A DNA stretch of 64,000 nucleotides from Streptomyces sp. LX-29 (GTDB lineage Bacteria > Actinomycetota > Actinomycetes > Streptomycetales > Streptomycetaceae). The DNA lies in assembly GCF_029541745.1 (NCBI RefSeq), contig NZ_CP089746.1, positions 7,139,559-7,203,558 of the forward strand, read 5' to 3'. A program made the position numbers and the translations under genes. The notes below the pieces were generated by a model. The model was not told the DNA's origin and made no database searches. It worked only from the letters and a program-made list of their open reading frames with translations. This document shows positions 40,756 to 48,841 of this stretch, piece by piece; within the stretch, counting starts at the first letter, position 1; each line of letters begins with the position of its first letter.

Positions 40756-41395
40756 GGCCACCGAGGTCCCGCGGACCACCGAGGCCACCGGGCCCGCCGC
40801 CCGCGCCGCCGCGTACGAGCAGACGGTCGAGGGCTTCGGGACGGTCCGGATCGCGCCCGTGGACCCCGCGCGGGACATCGACGTGATCCACGCCTGGGCC
40901 TCGGAGGAGCGGGCCCGGTTCTGGGGGATGCGCGAGCTCAGCCGCGAGCAGGTGCGGGAGATCTACCAGGACCTGGACTCCCGCACCACCCACCACGCCT
41001 TCCTGGTGCGCCTGGACGGCAAGCCGGTGGCGCTGTTCCAGACGTACCAGCCCGAGGCCGACCGGGTCAGCGAGTGCTACCAGGTCCAGCCCGGCGACAT
41101 CGGCGCCCACCTGATGCTCGGCCCCGCCGAGGGCGGTGCGCGCCCGGGGTTCACCGCCGCGGTGATGCGCGCGCTGGTCGGCTTCACGCTCGCGGACCCC
41201 GAGGTGCTGCGCATCGTGGTCGAACCCGACGCCCGCAACGAGAAGGCCATCGCCCGCTTCGTCCGCTCCGGCTTCGTGACCGGCCCCGAGGTCACCCTGC
41301 CCGAGATCGACATCCCCGAGGTCTACCTCCCCGAGAAGCGGGCCCGACTCGCCTTCCTCAGCCGCGAGGACGCCCAGCGGCTGAACCGCGGCTGA
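40745..41395 (+). CDS. GNAT acyltransferase of the siderophore type (RhbD/IucB/MbtK-like)
   Basis: A 216-residue acyltransferase of the group that acylates N6-hydroxylysine or similar amines in siderophore biosynthesis. The core has FGTVRIAPVDPARDIDVIHAWASEERARFWGM with the family Trp and Arg, FLVRLDGKPVALFQTYQPEADRVSECY, and DIGAHLMLGP (a His typical of the active site), then IVVEPDARNEKAIARFVRSGF for CoA binding. The first 30 residues are a flexible Thr/Glu/Ala-rich leader. It overlaps the acylase gene by 11 bases and is therefore under the same iron box. A partner hydroxylase and NIS synthetase are not in the window, so the pair may tailor a siderophore made elsewhere. Confidence 0.88.
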   Translation: MTTEATEVPRTTEATGPAARAAAYEQTVEGFGTVRIAPVDPARDIDVIHAWASEERARFWGMRELSREQVREIYQDLDSRTTHHAFLVRLDGKPVALFQTYQPEADRVSECYQVQPGDIGAHLMLGPAEGGARPGFTAAVMRALVGFTLADPEVLRIVVEPDARNEKAIARFVRSGFVTGPEVTLPEIDIPEVYLPEKRARLAFLSREDAQRLNRG

Positions 41396-41805
41396 ACCCG
41401 CCTGACGGGTCGGCGGGGTGAGTCGGGCTGTGCTCGAGGGTGGTCGCCGGCGGCGGGGAGCGTGGCCGGCCCGGGCCGCCGGGGGCCGTGTCCCCGAGGC
41501 CGGTGTGCCGGGCGGGTGTCCTCCCGGGCTGCGGGCCGGGGCTCCGGGCGGTACCCCTTTGCCCGTTCGCCCTGCCGGTTCGCCGTCGGCCCGTCGCGAG
41601 AGCGTCGGCCGGGCGTCCGTCAGGGTCCCGCCGCCTTCCGGTAGCGCACGGGGACGCGTGGCCGGACCGCGCCCGACGGGGGACGTCTCCGAGAGGGCGC
41701 GTGGCCGACGCGGGCGGCCGGGGCCGCCGCGCCGGCCGGGAACCATGCACGCCTGTTCGGCGACGGGTACCCCGGCCGGGGGCCGGCGACCCCCGGCCGT
41801 CGGTG
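41396..41805. other. Gap between convergent genes, no supported gene
   Basis: About 410 bases with long spurious frames on both strands due to high GC, but no start with a ribosome site and no recognisable motif. The only clear element is the hairpin at 41773-41799 that ends the hem operon. Confidence 0.6.
41773..41799 (-). terminator. Hairpin terminator of the minus-strand hem operon
   Basis: 10-bp perfect stem (CGGCCGGGGG at 41773-41782 with 41790-41799) and a 7-base loop, just 7 bases beyond the hemB stop. Confidence 0.6.
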
Positions 41806-42834
41806 TCACAGGTCGTCGTCGGCGGCCCAGCGGGCGGCCTCCAGGGCCCAGTAGGTGAGGACGGCGTCCGCGCCGGCCCGGCGGACGGCGGTGAGGGTCT
41901 CCCGGATCACCCGCTCCCGGTCGAGCCACCCCCGGGCGGCGGCGGCCTCCACCATCGCGTACTCACCCGAGATCTGATACGTGACCACCGGCACGGGCGA
42001 GGTGTCCGCCACCGCCCGCACGATGTCGAGGTAGGCCAGGGCGGGCTTGACCATCACCAGGTCGGCGCCCTCCGCCACGTCGAGGGCGAGCTCACGGAGC
42101 GCCTCGTCCCGCCGGCCCGCCGGGTCCATCTGATAGGCCCTGCGGTCCCCGCGCAGATCGCACTCCACGGCGTCCCGGAAGGGCCCGTAGAACGCGGACG
42201 CGTACTTCGCCGTATAGGCGAGGATGGCGACGTCGTGGTGGCCGGTCTCGTCCAGGGCCCGCCGGATGGCGCCCACCTGACCGTCCATCATCCCGCTCGG
42301 TCCGACGGCGCGCACCCCGGCCTCGGCGTGCAGCACCGCCATCGCCGCGTAAGCGTCCACGGTGGCGTCGTTGTCCACCCGGCCGTCCGGGGTGAGCAGG
42401 CCGCAGTGGCCGTGGTCGGTGAACTCGTCCAGGCACACGTCGCTCATCACGACGGTCTCGTCCCCGACCTCGTCGACGGTCTCCCGGATGGCCCGCTGGA
42501 GGATGCCGTCGGGTCGGAACGCCTCCGAGCCGGTGGCGTCCTTGCGTTCGGGGACGGCGAAGAGCATCAGCCCGCCCACGCCGGCGTCGGCCGCCTCGCG
42601 CGCCGCCTTCCGCAGCGAGTCCAGGGTGTGCTGGACGACGCCGGGCATCGAACGGATCGGCTGCGGAGCCTCGACGCCCTCCTTGACGAACAACGGCAGG
42701 ATCAGCTGCCGCGGATGCCACCGGGTCTCGGCCACCAGCCCGCGCAGCGCGGCGGTGGCGCGCAGCCGCCGCGGGCGGACGGTGGGCCGCCGCGGTCCGG
42801 GCGGTTCGGCGGGCGGTTCGGTGTGCAGGGTCAC
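41806..42834 (-). CDS. hemB: Porphobilinogen synthase (ALA dehydratase)
   Basis: A 342-residue enzyme that condenses two 5-aminolevulinate molecules into porphobilinogen. The Schiff-base lysines are in YTAKYASAFYGPFRDA and MVKPALAYLD. The metal site reads DVCLDEFTDHGHCG: two of the three zinc cysteines are present, the middle one is Asp, an intermediate type seen in several bacteria. The N-terminal arm RRLRATAALRGLVAETRWHP is the usual octamer-forming extension. The GTG at 42834 overlaps the hemC stop by 4 bases. Last gene of the five-gene unit, so its product acts early in the pathway although it is translated last. Confidence 0.96.
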   Translation of the reverse strand: MTLHTEPPAEPPGPRRPTVRPRRLRATAALRGLVAETRWHPRQLILPLFVKEGVEAPQPIRSMPGVVQHTLDSLRKAAREAADAGVGGLMLFAVPERKDATGSEAFRPDGILQRAIRETVDEVGDETVVMSDVCLDEFTDHGHCGLLTPDGRVDNDATVDAYAAMAVLHAEAGVRAVGPSGMMDGQVGAIRRALDETGHHDVAILAYTAKYASAFYGPFRDAVECDLRGDRRAYQMDPAGRRDEALRELALDVAEGADLVMVKPALAYLDIVRAVADTSPVPVVTYQISGEYAMVEAAAARGWLDRERVIRETLTAVRRAGADAVLTYWALEAARWAADDDL

Positions 42835-43772
42835 GGGGCGACTCCCTCGATGCGTGCGTGGGCCTTCAGCAGCGCGTCGGCCAGGTCGTGTCCGACGGTC
42901 GGGGCCTCGTAGGGCGGTGCGGCGCGCAGCGTGCGCAGGGTGCGCAGCCGGCCGTCGGTGGAGGTGAGGACGGCGGTCAGGTCGATCTCGGCACCGGGCG
43001 GCGCCCCCACCACCCGGGCGTACGCGCCGACGGGCGCGCTGCACCCGGCCTCCAGCCGGGCCAGCACCGCCCGCTCGGCCTCGACCGCGGTACGGGTCGC
43101 CGGATCGTCCAGCACGCCGAGCAGCCGGGCCAGGTCGGGGTCGTCGGCGCGGCACTCGACGGCCAGCGCCCCCTGCGCGGGGGCGGGCACGAAGCGGCCC
43201 GGGGCGAGCAGTTCGGCGGCCTCGCCGAGCCGTCCCAGCCGGGCCAGGCCGGCCGCCGCCAGCACCACCCCGTCCAGCTCCCCGGAGTGCACCCGGCCCA
43301 GCCGGGTGTCCACGTTGCCCCGCAGCGGGACCACCTCCAGGCCGGGGCGCAGCGCCAGCAACTGGCCCGCGCGGCGCGGCGATCCGGTCCCCACGCGCGC
43401 GCCGTCGGGCAGCTCGTCCAGCCGGCGGCCGTCCGCGGTCACCAGCGCGTCGCGCGGATCCTCTCGTGCCGGTACGGCCGCCACGACGATCCCCTCGGGC
43501 ACGGCGGTCGGCAGGTCCTTGTAGGAGTGGACGGCGAAGTCGATCCGCCCGGCCGACAGCGCGCTCCGCACCGCCTGGACGAACACCCCGGTACCGCCCA
43601 TCGAGGTGATGGCCGCGGTGCTGGTGTCGCCCTCGGTGGTGATGCCGACGGTCCGCACCGGCACGCCGGTGTGCAGGGTGAGCCGTTCGGCGCAGCCGGC
43701 CGACTGGGCCAGGGCCAGGGCGCTGCGCCGGGTGCCCATGCGCAGGGTCCGGGTCGAGATGCCGGTCGTCAT
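42831..43772 (-). CDS. hemC: Hydroxymethylbilane synthase (porphobilinogen deaminase)
   Basis: A 313-residue enzyme that polymerises four porphobilinogens. The three-domain pattern is complete: MGTRRSALALAQS, the catalytic Asp region HSYKDLPT, VGTGSPRRAGQLLALRPGL with the substrate Arg residues, LRGNVDTRLGRV, PAPAQGALAVECR, and the dipyrromethane cofactor Cys in LEAGCSAPVGAYA. Length is normal. The ATG at 43772 has GGAGGCGACC upstream and overlaps the hemA stop. hemD, whose product closes the ring into uroporphyrinogen III, is not in this cluster and must come from elsewhere in the genome. Confidence 0.96.
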   Translation of the reverse strand: MTTGISTRTLRMGTRRSALALAQSAGCAERLTLHTGVPVRTVGITTEGDTSTAAITSMGGTGVFVQAVRSALSAGRIDFAVHSYKDLPTAVPEGIVVAAVPAREDPRDALVTADGRRLDELPDGARVGTGSPRRAGQLLALRPGLEVVPLRGNVDTRLGRVHSGELDGVVLAAAGLARLGRLGEAAELLAPGRFVPAPAQGALAVECRADDPDLARLLGVLDDPATRTAVEAERAVLARLEAGCSAPVGAYARVVGAPPGAEIDLTAVLTSTDGRLRTLRTLRAAPPYEAPTVGHDLADALLKAHARIEGVAP

Positions 43773-45433
43773 GGTCGGTCGCCTCCGGTCTTCGGTGCGG
43801 GGTGGGTCGCGGGCGTGGGCGTGGTCGCGGATGTCGGCGCGGGCGGTGGCCCCGGCGGCTCGTACGGCTCGGTGGTCGTCCCCGGGCGGGGCGGTCCCGC
43901 CGGTTCGGTGGTCGTCCCGGGGCGGGGCGGTCCCGGCGGCTCGGTGGTCGTCCCGGGGCGGGGCGGTCCCGCTGGCTCGGTGGTCGTCCCCGGGCGGGGC
44001 GGTCCCGCCGACTCGGCGGCTGTCCCCGGACCGGGCGACCCCGTTGACTTGGCGGTCGTCCCAGGGCCGGGCGGTCCCGCCGGCTCGGCGGCTGTCCCCG
44101 GGCCGGGCGGTCCCGCCGGCTCGGCCGGCCCGAACAGATCGTGGACCACCTGCACATACGCGTGTCCGTCCGGCTGCGCGGCCATCTCCCGCACCCGCAC
44201 CGTCGGCCGGTGCATCAGCTTCTCCGCGATCCGGCGGGCGGTGCGCTCCACCTCGCCGCGCACCGAGCCGGTGAGCGCCGGCGCCCGGTCGAGCAGCCGG
44301 TCCACCTCGGCCTCGGCGATGGACAGCGCGTTGCTGCGCATCGCGACGATGAGCGGGGTGACCCGCTCCCGCCGCCTGCCGTCGTGGTAGGCGGCGGTCT
44401 CCTCGGCGACGATGCGGTACGCGTCGTCCACCGGCACCAGGGCCGCGGTCTCCTTCAGCCGGGTGTCCAGCGCGGCGAGGTCGATCAGCCGTACCCGCGG
44501 CTCGGCCGCCAGTCGCGGATCGACGTCGCGGGGGAGGGCCAGGTCGACGAGGACCAGCGGGCCGCGGTCGGCGGCGCGCCCGGCCAGGGCGGGGGCCGCC
44601 AGCTCCCGGGTGACGACGGGCTCCCTGGCGCCGGTCGCGGAGAGGACGAGGTCGGTGTCGTACAGCAGCGCGGGCAACTCCTCCAGACCGGCGCTGCGAT
44701 GGCCGTGCCGGGCCGCCAGTCGGCGGGCGGGCTCCGGGCTGCGGTTGACCACGGTGACGTCGGTGACCCCGGCGCGGTGCAGCGAGGCCGCGCTGAGCGC
44801 GCCGAGCGTCCCGGCGCCGACGACCAGCGCCCGGCGGCCGGCCAGCCATCCCACGGCCTCGGCCGCCGCGTCCAGGGCGACGCCGACCATGGAGGCGGCG
44901 GACCGGCCGACGCCGGTCTCGCTCTCCGCGCGCTTGCCGGCCCGCAGGGCGTGCTGGAACAGCCCGTGCAGCACCGGTCCGACGCTGCCGTGGTGCGCCG
45001 CGAGGGTGTAGGCGGCGCGGATCTGCCCGCGGATCTGGGCGTCGCCGAGCGCCATGGAGTCCAGGCCGCAGCTCACCCGGATGAGGTGCTCGACGGCCGC
45101 GGGCCCCCGGTGGACGTAACAGTGGGTGCGCAGTTCCTCGGTGGAGTTGCCGGTGAGGGCGCCGAGCCCGGCCAGCGCGTCGCCGACGGCGGCGTCGTGC
45201 GGTCCGGCTCCGGGTCCGGGGGCCGCGACGGCGTAGGGCTCCGGGTCCGGCTGCCCGGTCTCGGCGTAGATCTCCACGCGGTTGCAGGTGGCGAGGACGG
45301 CGGCCTCCGCGATCGCGGGGGTCGCGGACAGCCGGTCCAGCAGCATGGCGGTGTCGGGTGCGGTGAGCGCGAACCGCTCCAGGACCGCCTGCGGGACGAC
45401 GCGGTGGCTCACTCCTATGACCAGCGTCGTCAT
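43769..45433 (-). CDS. hemA: Glutamyl-tRNA reductase with a repetitive C-terminal tail
   Basis: A 554-residue enzyme reducing glutamyl-tRNA to glutamate-1-semialdehyde, the committed step of the C5 pathway. The catalytic Cys is in LATCNRVEIYAETG, the tRNA/NADPH parts are HLIRVSCGLDSMALGDAQI and LVVGAGTLGALSA, and dimerisation helices follow with VTPLIVAMRS and EKLMHRPTVRVRE. The catalytic part ends near residue 430. The remaining 110 residues are a Pro/Gly/Thr tail made of seven 12-residue units like AGPPRPGTTTEP, encoded by a 36-bp tandem repeat. Actinobacterial HemA often has some extension, but such a clean repeat is unusual. Start ATG at 45433 overlaps the hemF stop. Confidence 0.95.
   Translation of the reverse strand: MTTLVIGVSHRVVPQAVLERFALTAPDTAMLLDRLSATPAIAEAAVLATCNRVEIYAETGQPDPEPYAVAAPGPGAGPHDAAVGDALAGLGALTGNSTEELRTHCYVHRGPAAVEHLIRVSCGLDSMALGDAQIRGQIRAAYTLAAHHGSVGPVLHGLFQHALRAGKRAESETGVGRSAASMVGVALDAAAEAVGWLAGRRALVVGAGTLGALSAASLHRAGVTDVTVVNRSPEPARRLAARHGHRSAGLEELPALLYDTDLVLSATGAREPVVTRELAAPALAGRAADRGPLVLVDLALPRDVDPRLAAEPRVRLIDLAALDTRLKETAALVPVDDAYRIVAEETAAYHDGRRRERVTPLIVAMRSNALSIAEAEVDRLLDRAPALTGSVRGEVERTARRIAEKLMHRPTVRVREMAAQPDGHAYVQVVHDLFGPAEPAGPPGPGTAAEPAGPPGPGTTAKSTGSPGPGTAAESAGPPRPGTTTEPAGPPRPGTTTEPPGPPRPGTTTEPAGPPRPGTTTEPYEPPGPPPAPTSATTPTPATHPAPKTGGDRP
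43866..44124 (-). repeat. 36-bp minisatellite encoding the HemA tail
   Basis: About seven in-frame copies of a 36-bp unit; four central copies are almost identical (PPRPGTTTEP), the outer ones more diverged (PPGPGTAAEP, SPGPGTAAES). The pattern of identical centre and decayed edges fits expansion by unequal exchange or slippage. Copy number should vary between strains. Confidence 0.9.
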
Positions 45434-46389
45434 CGTCGGGTCTCTACCGGCTCGAGGGATTCCAGGGCCAGCCAGTCGCGGGGCCGTAGGAAGTCGGAGA
45501 GTCGGGCCTCGGGGCTGTCGGGCTCCGGGCGCAGGTCGAAGCTCCAGGCGGTCATCGGCGGCAGCGACATGAGGATCGCCTCGGTGTTGCCCCGCGTCTG
45601 CAGCCCGAACTGGGTCCCGCGGTCGTAGACCAGGTTGAACTCGACGTAGCGGCCGCGCCGGTGCAGCTGCCAGCGCCGTTCCCGCTCGCCGTACGGGGTG
45701 TCCATGCGGCGCCGCACGATCGGCAGATAGGCGGGCAGGAGCGCGTCCAGACCGCGCCGGACCAGGCCGAAGCCGCGGTCCCAGCCGTCGGGTCCCTCGG
45801 GGTGCAGATGGTCGAAGAAGATGCCGCCGACCCCCCGGGCCTCCCCACGGTGGGGGAGGTGGAAGTAGTCGTCGCACGCCTTCTTCGCGTCCGCGTAGAA
45901 CGCCCGGTCGTAGGTGTCGCAGCACTCCTTGAGCGTCCGGTGCAGATGGCGGGCGTCCTCCTCGAAGCCGTAGCAGGGGGTCATGTCGGCGCCGCCGCCG
46001 AACCACCAGGTGCGGTCCCCGTCCACCTCGAAGTAGCGGAAGTTGGCGTGGAAGGACGGGGCCCAGGGGTTGCGCGGGTGGAGCACGGTGGACAGTCCGG
46101 TGGCGAAGAACCCGGAGTCCGCGTCCAGCCCGTGGGCCTCCCGGATGGCCTCCGGCACCCGTCCGCCCTCGACGGCCGAGACGTTGACCCCGGCCCGCTC
46201 GAAGACGGCACCGGCCTCCAGGACCCGGGCGTGGCCGCCGCCCCCGCCGGGACGGGTCCAGTCCTGGGCACGGAACCCGGCGGCCCCGTCGCACTCCTCG
46301 AAGGCCGCGATCAGCTCGGCCTGGGCGTCCAGCATGAGCCCCAGCACCTGGTCGCGGTGGGGCGCGGGTCGGGAGACGCGGCGGGTCAT
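45430..46389 (-). CDS. hemF: Oxygen-dependent coproporphyrinogen III oxidase
   Basis: A 319-residue enzyme that decarboxylates coproporphyrinogen III to protoporphyrinogen IX using O2. Nearly every conserved block is present: VFERAGVNVSAVEG, FFATGLSTVLHPRNPWAPSFHANFRYFE with its conserved His, WWFGGGADMTPCYGFEEDARHLHRTL, KKACDDYFHLPHRGEARGVGGIFFDHL and RGRYVEFNLVYDRGTQFGLQT. This protein is a mark of the protoporphyrin-dependent heme route; actinobacteria normally lack it and use coproporphyrin intermediates instead. It sits second in the operon after hemE, with 4-base overlaps on both sides. Confidence 0.96.
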   Translation of the reverse strand: MTRRVSRPAPHRDQVLGLMLDAQAELIAAFEECDGAAGFRAQDWTRPGGGGGHARVLEAGAVFERAGVNVSAVEGGRVPEAIREAHGLDADSGFFATGLSTVLHPRNPWAPSFHANFRYFEVDGDRTWWFGGGADMTPCYGFEEDARHLHRTLKECCDTYDRAFYADAKKACDDYFHLPHRGEARGVGGIFFDHLHPEGPDGWDRGFGLVRRGLDALLPAYLPIVRRRMDTPYGERERRWQLHRRGRYVEFNLVYDRGTQFGLQTRGNTEAILMSLPPMTAWSFDLRPEPDSPEARLSDFLRPRDWLALESLEPVETRR

Positions 46390-47552
46390 GCGTCCGCCCC
46401 CCGGGGTGTCCCGGCGGGCCGTCCCGCCTCGGTCGGGCGCTCGGCCGAGGCGCGCGGCGCACCGGTGTGCCGGCGCGCGGCGTCGTCGGCGTGGGGTGCG
46501 GCGGCCTCAGGGCGCTCGGCGGCGTCGCGGTGCTCGGCGGCGGCGTGCCGGTCGAAGGCGTGCACGGCCTCGATGAGCCGCGCTACGTGGTCGGGCGGCG
46601 CGTCCGGGCGGATCCCGTGGCCGAGGTTGAAGAGGTGCGGGCCGCCCAGCCCCTGCCGCAGCACCTCGCGGGCCCGCTCGACCAGGGCCGCCGGTTCGGC
46701 GGTGAGCGCGGTGGGGTCGAGGTTGCCCTGGAGCGTCCGGCCGGGCAGCGCCCGGCGGGCCGTGTCCAGCGGGGTGCGCCAGTCGATGCCGAAGACCTCC
46801 GCCGACAGCGTGGAGACGTCGGCGAGCAGATGGTGGGCGCCGACCGCGAAGTAGACGCGGGGGACGCCCGAGTCGCCCAGCGCGTCCAGCACCCGGGCGG
46901 CGTAGGGCTGCCCGAACTCCCGGTACAGGGCCGGGCTCAGCGCCCCGGCCCAGCTGTCGAAGAGCTGCACAGCCTGCACCCCGGCCGCGATCTGGGAGCG
47001 CAGATAGCCGGTGGTCAGCTCGGTCAGCTTGGTGAGGAGTCGGTGCGCGGCCACCGGCTCGCGGTGCAGCCAGCCGCGGAAGGCGGCATGGCCGTCGCGG
47101 GCGCCGCCGCTGTCGACCAGATAGGTGGCGAGGGTCAGCGGCGCCCCGGCGAAGCCGATCAGCGGCACGGGGCAGCGCTCGCGGACCATGCCGACCGCCG
47201 TGGCGACGAAGGGCGCGACGGCGCCCGGCTCCGGCACCCGCAGCCGCGCCACGTCGGCTTCGGTGCGCACCGGGTCGGCGATGACCGGGCCCGGGGCGAA
47301 GTCGACCGTCACGCCCATGTCGGCGAGCGGCGTCATGATGTCGCTGAACAGAATCGCCGCGTCCAGCGGAAATCGCTTCAGCGGAAGGAGCGTGATCTCG
47401 GCTGCGAGCTCGGGATTTCGGCACATCTCCCAGAAGCCGTGACGCTCTTTAATCGCGTTGTATTCCGGTAGGTAGCGGCCGGCCTGGCGCATGATCCAGA
47501 TGGGTGCCCGAGCGGTGTCCTTCCCCCGCGCGGCGTCCAGAAACAGACTCAT
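46386..47552 (-). CDS. hemE: Uroporphyrinogen decarboxylase
   Basis: A 388-residue TIM-barrel enzyme that decarboxylates uroporphyrinogen III to coproporphyrinogen III. The active-site start is WIMRQAGRYLPEYN, followed by PLKRFPLDAAILFSDIMTP with its catalytic Asp, GFAGAPLTLATYLVDSG, VQLFDSWAG, and FNLGHGI near the end of the catalytic part. About 50 C-terminal residues rich in Ala, Arg and Glu/Asp exceed the usual length. The ATG at 47552 follows GGAGTACCGGGG. First gene of the five-gene minus-strand operon, facing the divergent hemH promoter. Its first 200 bases are less GC-rich than the rest. Confidence 0.96.
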   Translation of the reverse strand: MSLFLDAARGKDTARAPIWIMRQAGRYLPEYNAIKERHGFWEMCRNPELAAEITLLPLKRFPLDAAILFSDIMTPLADMGVTVDFAPGPVIADPVRTEADVARLRVPEPGAVAPFVATAVGMVRERCPVPLIGFAGAPLTLATYLVDSGGARDGHAAFRGWLHREPVAAHRLLTKLTELTTGYLRSQIAAGVQAVQLFDSWAGALSPALYREFGQPYAARVLDALGDSGVPRVYFAVGAHHLLADVSTLSAEVFGIDWRTPLDTARRALPGRTLQGNLDPTALTAEPAALVERAREVLRQGLGGPHLFNLGHGIRPDAPPDHVARLIEAVHAFDRHAAAEHRDAAERPEAAAPHADDAARRHTGAPRASAERPTEAGRPAGTPRGADA

Positions 47553-47620
47553 CCCCGGTACTCCGTTCCCCGTTGGTTCCCCCCTGTGGCGCCCGGTACC
47601 TCGCTCTGTACACGGGGCCT

Positions 47621-47654
47621 TTGACAGTCTGTAAGGGGGTTGTATTGCTGTCAA
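47621..47654. promoter_or_regulatory. Overlapping face-to-face promoters for the two hem units
   Basis: TTGACAG at 47621-47627 and its complement CTGTCAA at 47648-47654 form two perfect -35 hexamers pointing at each other. The rightward one has TATTGC at 47643-47648 as a possible -10; the leftward one has CAGACT at the expected place (complement of 47626-47631). A further rightward -10 TAGAGT lies at 47664-47669. The two polymerases could not bind at once, so hemE and hemH units would be mutually exclusive, or the dyad is an operator. Confidence 0.5.
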
Positions 47655-47737
47655 GGATGTGCCTAGAGTCCTGGAGAACCGCCGCCGGAGAACCACACCG
47701 CAATGAACGTGCATGAGAAATCGGGGGTGTGCCACAT

Positions 47738-48841
47738 ATGGCTGATCAAAATCCCACCGGGGTCGTGATGTTGAACCTCGGTGGTCCTCGTACGCTTAGC
47801 GACGTGGGGCCGTTTCTGCGTAATCTCTTCCTGGATCGGGAGATCATCCAACTGCCCGCCCAGGAGCGGCTGGGTCCGTTCATCGCCCGCCGTCGCACGC
47901 CGAAGCTCCAGCGGCTGTACCAGGCCATCGGGGGCGGCTCACCGCTGTACGACTGGACCACCCGGCAGGGCGAGGGCATGGTCAAGCGCCTGGACGCGCT
48001 GTGCCCGGAAACCGCGCCGCACCGCTTCTACCTGGCCTTCCGTTATACGGAACCGAGCAGTGAGCACGCGCTGCGGCAGATGGCCGCGGACGGGGTGCGC
48101 CGGGCCGTGGCGTTCTCGCAGTACCCCCAGTACTCCTGCTCGACCACCGGCTCGAGCCTGGGTCAGCTCTGGCGCGACGCCCGCCGGCTGGGGCTGGCGA
48201 ACACCTTCCAGTGGAGCGTCATCGACCGCTGGTCGGCCCATCCGTCATTTGTTCGAGCCATGACAGCGAAGGTGCGGGAAGGGCTGGGGAGTTTCCCGGA
48301 AACGGAACGCCGGGACGCAGTTGTACTCTTCAGCGCCCACTCGCTCCCCAGGAAGGTGATCAATCAGGGGGATCCCTACCTTCAGGAAGTCGCGGGGACG
48401 GTGCGCGATGTCATGCGCGAGCTCGACGAGGACCTGCAATACGCGCTGTGTTTCCAGGCCGACGTGGGCCCCGTTTCCTGGCAGGGGCCCAACACGGAAT
48501 CGGTGTTGGAAGCCCTCGGAAAACAGGGTCGGCGTAGGGTTCTGATAGTGGGAATCGTTTTCACGACGGACCATCTCGATACGCTGTCGGAGATCGACAT
48601 CGAGTTCGCCGAGGTGGCCAGGAACGCCGGAATAACGGAATTCCACCGTGCGCCGGCGCCCAATGACGACCCGCTGTTCCTTGACGCGCTGGCCCAGGTC
48701 GTCGCCGACCATCTGCGCTCCGGCGACTGCGCCGGTCCGCAATTCGGACTGCGCTGCCACGGCTGCGCCAACGAGAGCTGTCGGGAGATCCTCAACCCGG
48801 CCCACCCCTATCGGCAGCCCCCGCTGCACCCGCAGCGGTGA
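47738..48841 (+). CDS. hemH: Ferrochelatase of the mitochondrial [2Fe-2S] type
   Basis: A 367-residue ferrochelatase that inserts iron into the porphyrin. It resembles the human enzyme along its whole length: MLNLGGPRTLSDV, FIARRRTPKLQ, IGGGSPLYDWTTRQGEGM, AFSQYPQYSCSTTGSS, SVIDRW, FSAHSLPRKVINQGDPY (catalytic His), DVGPVSWQGPNTES, and FTTDHLDTLSEIDIEF. It also has the four cluster cysteines in the animal arrangement: the one in YSCSTTGSS and the C-terminal C-x2-C-x4-C in LRCHGCANESCRE. Actinobacterial ferrochelatases are coproporphyrin-type with other cysteine spacing. Codon use is less GC-rich around 48240-48660, suggesting transfer. The ATG at 47738 is chosen; GGGGG is 10 bases upstream. 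Confidence 0.96.
   Translation: MADQNPTGVVMLNLGGPRTLSDVGPFLRNLFLDREIIQLPAQERLGPFIARRRTPKLQRLYQAIGGGSPLYDWTTRQGEGMVKRLDALCPETAPHRFYLAFRYTEPSSEHALRQMAADGVRRAVAFSQYPQYSCSTTGSSLGQLWRDARRLGLANTFQWSVIDRWSAHPSFVRAMTAKVREGLGSFPETERRDAVVLFSAHSLPRKVINQGDPYLQEVAGTVRDVMRELDEDLQYALCFQADVGPVSWQGPNTESVLEALGKQGRRRVLIVGIVFTTDHLDTLSEIDIEFAEVARNAGITEFHRAPAPNDDPLFLDALAQVVADHLRSGDCAGPQFGLRCHGCANESCREILNPAHPYRQPPLHPQR

Noticed and set aside
41396..41805. Possible genes in the gap between the GNAT gene and hemB
   Set aside because: Several long frames on both strands, all Arg/Pro/Gly-rich with no start signal; treated as non-coding.
46467..47471. 334-codon plus-strand frame opposite hemE
   Set aside because: hemE is unmistakable on the minus strand; this frame is its shadow.
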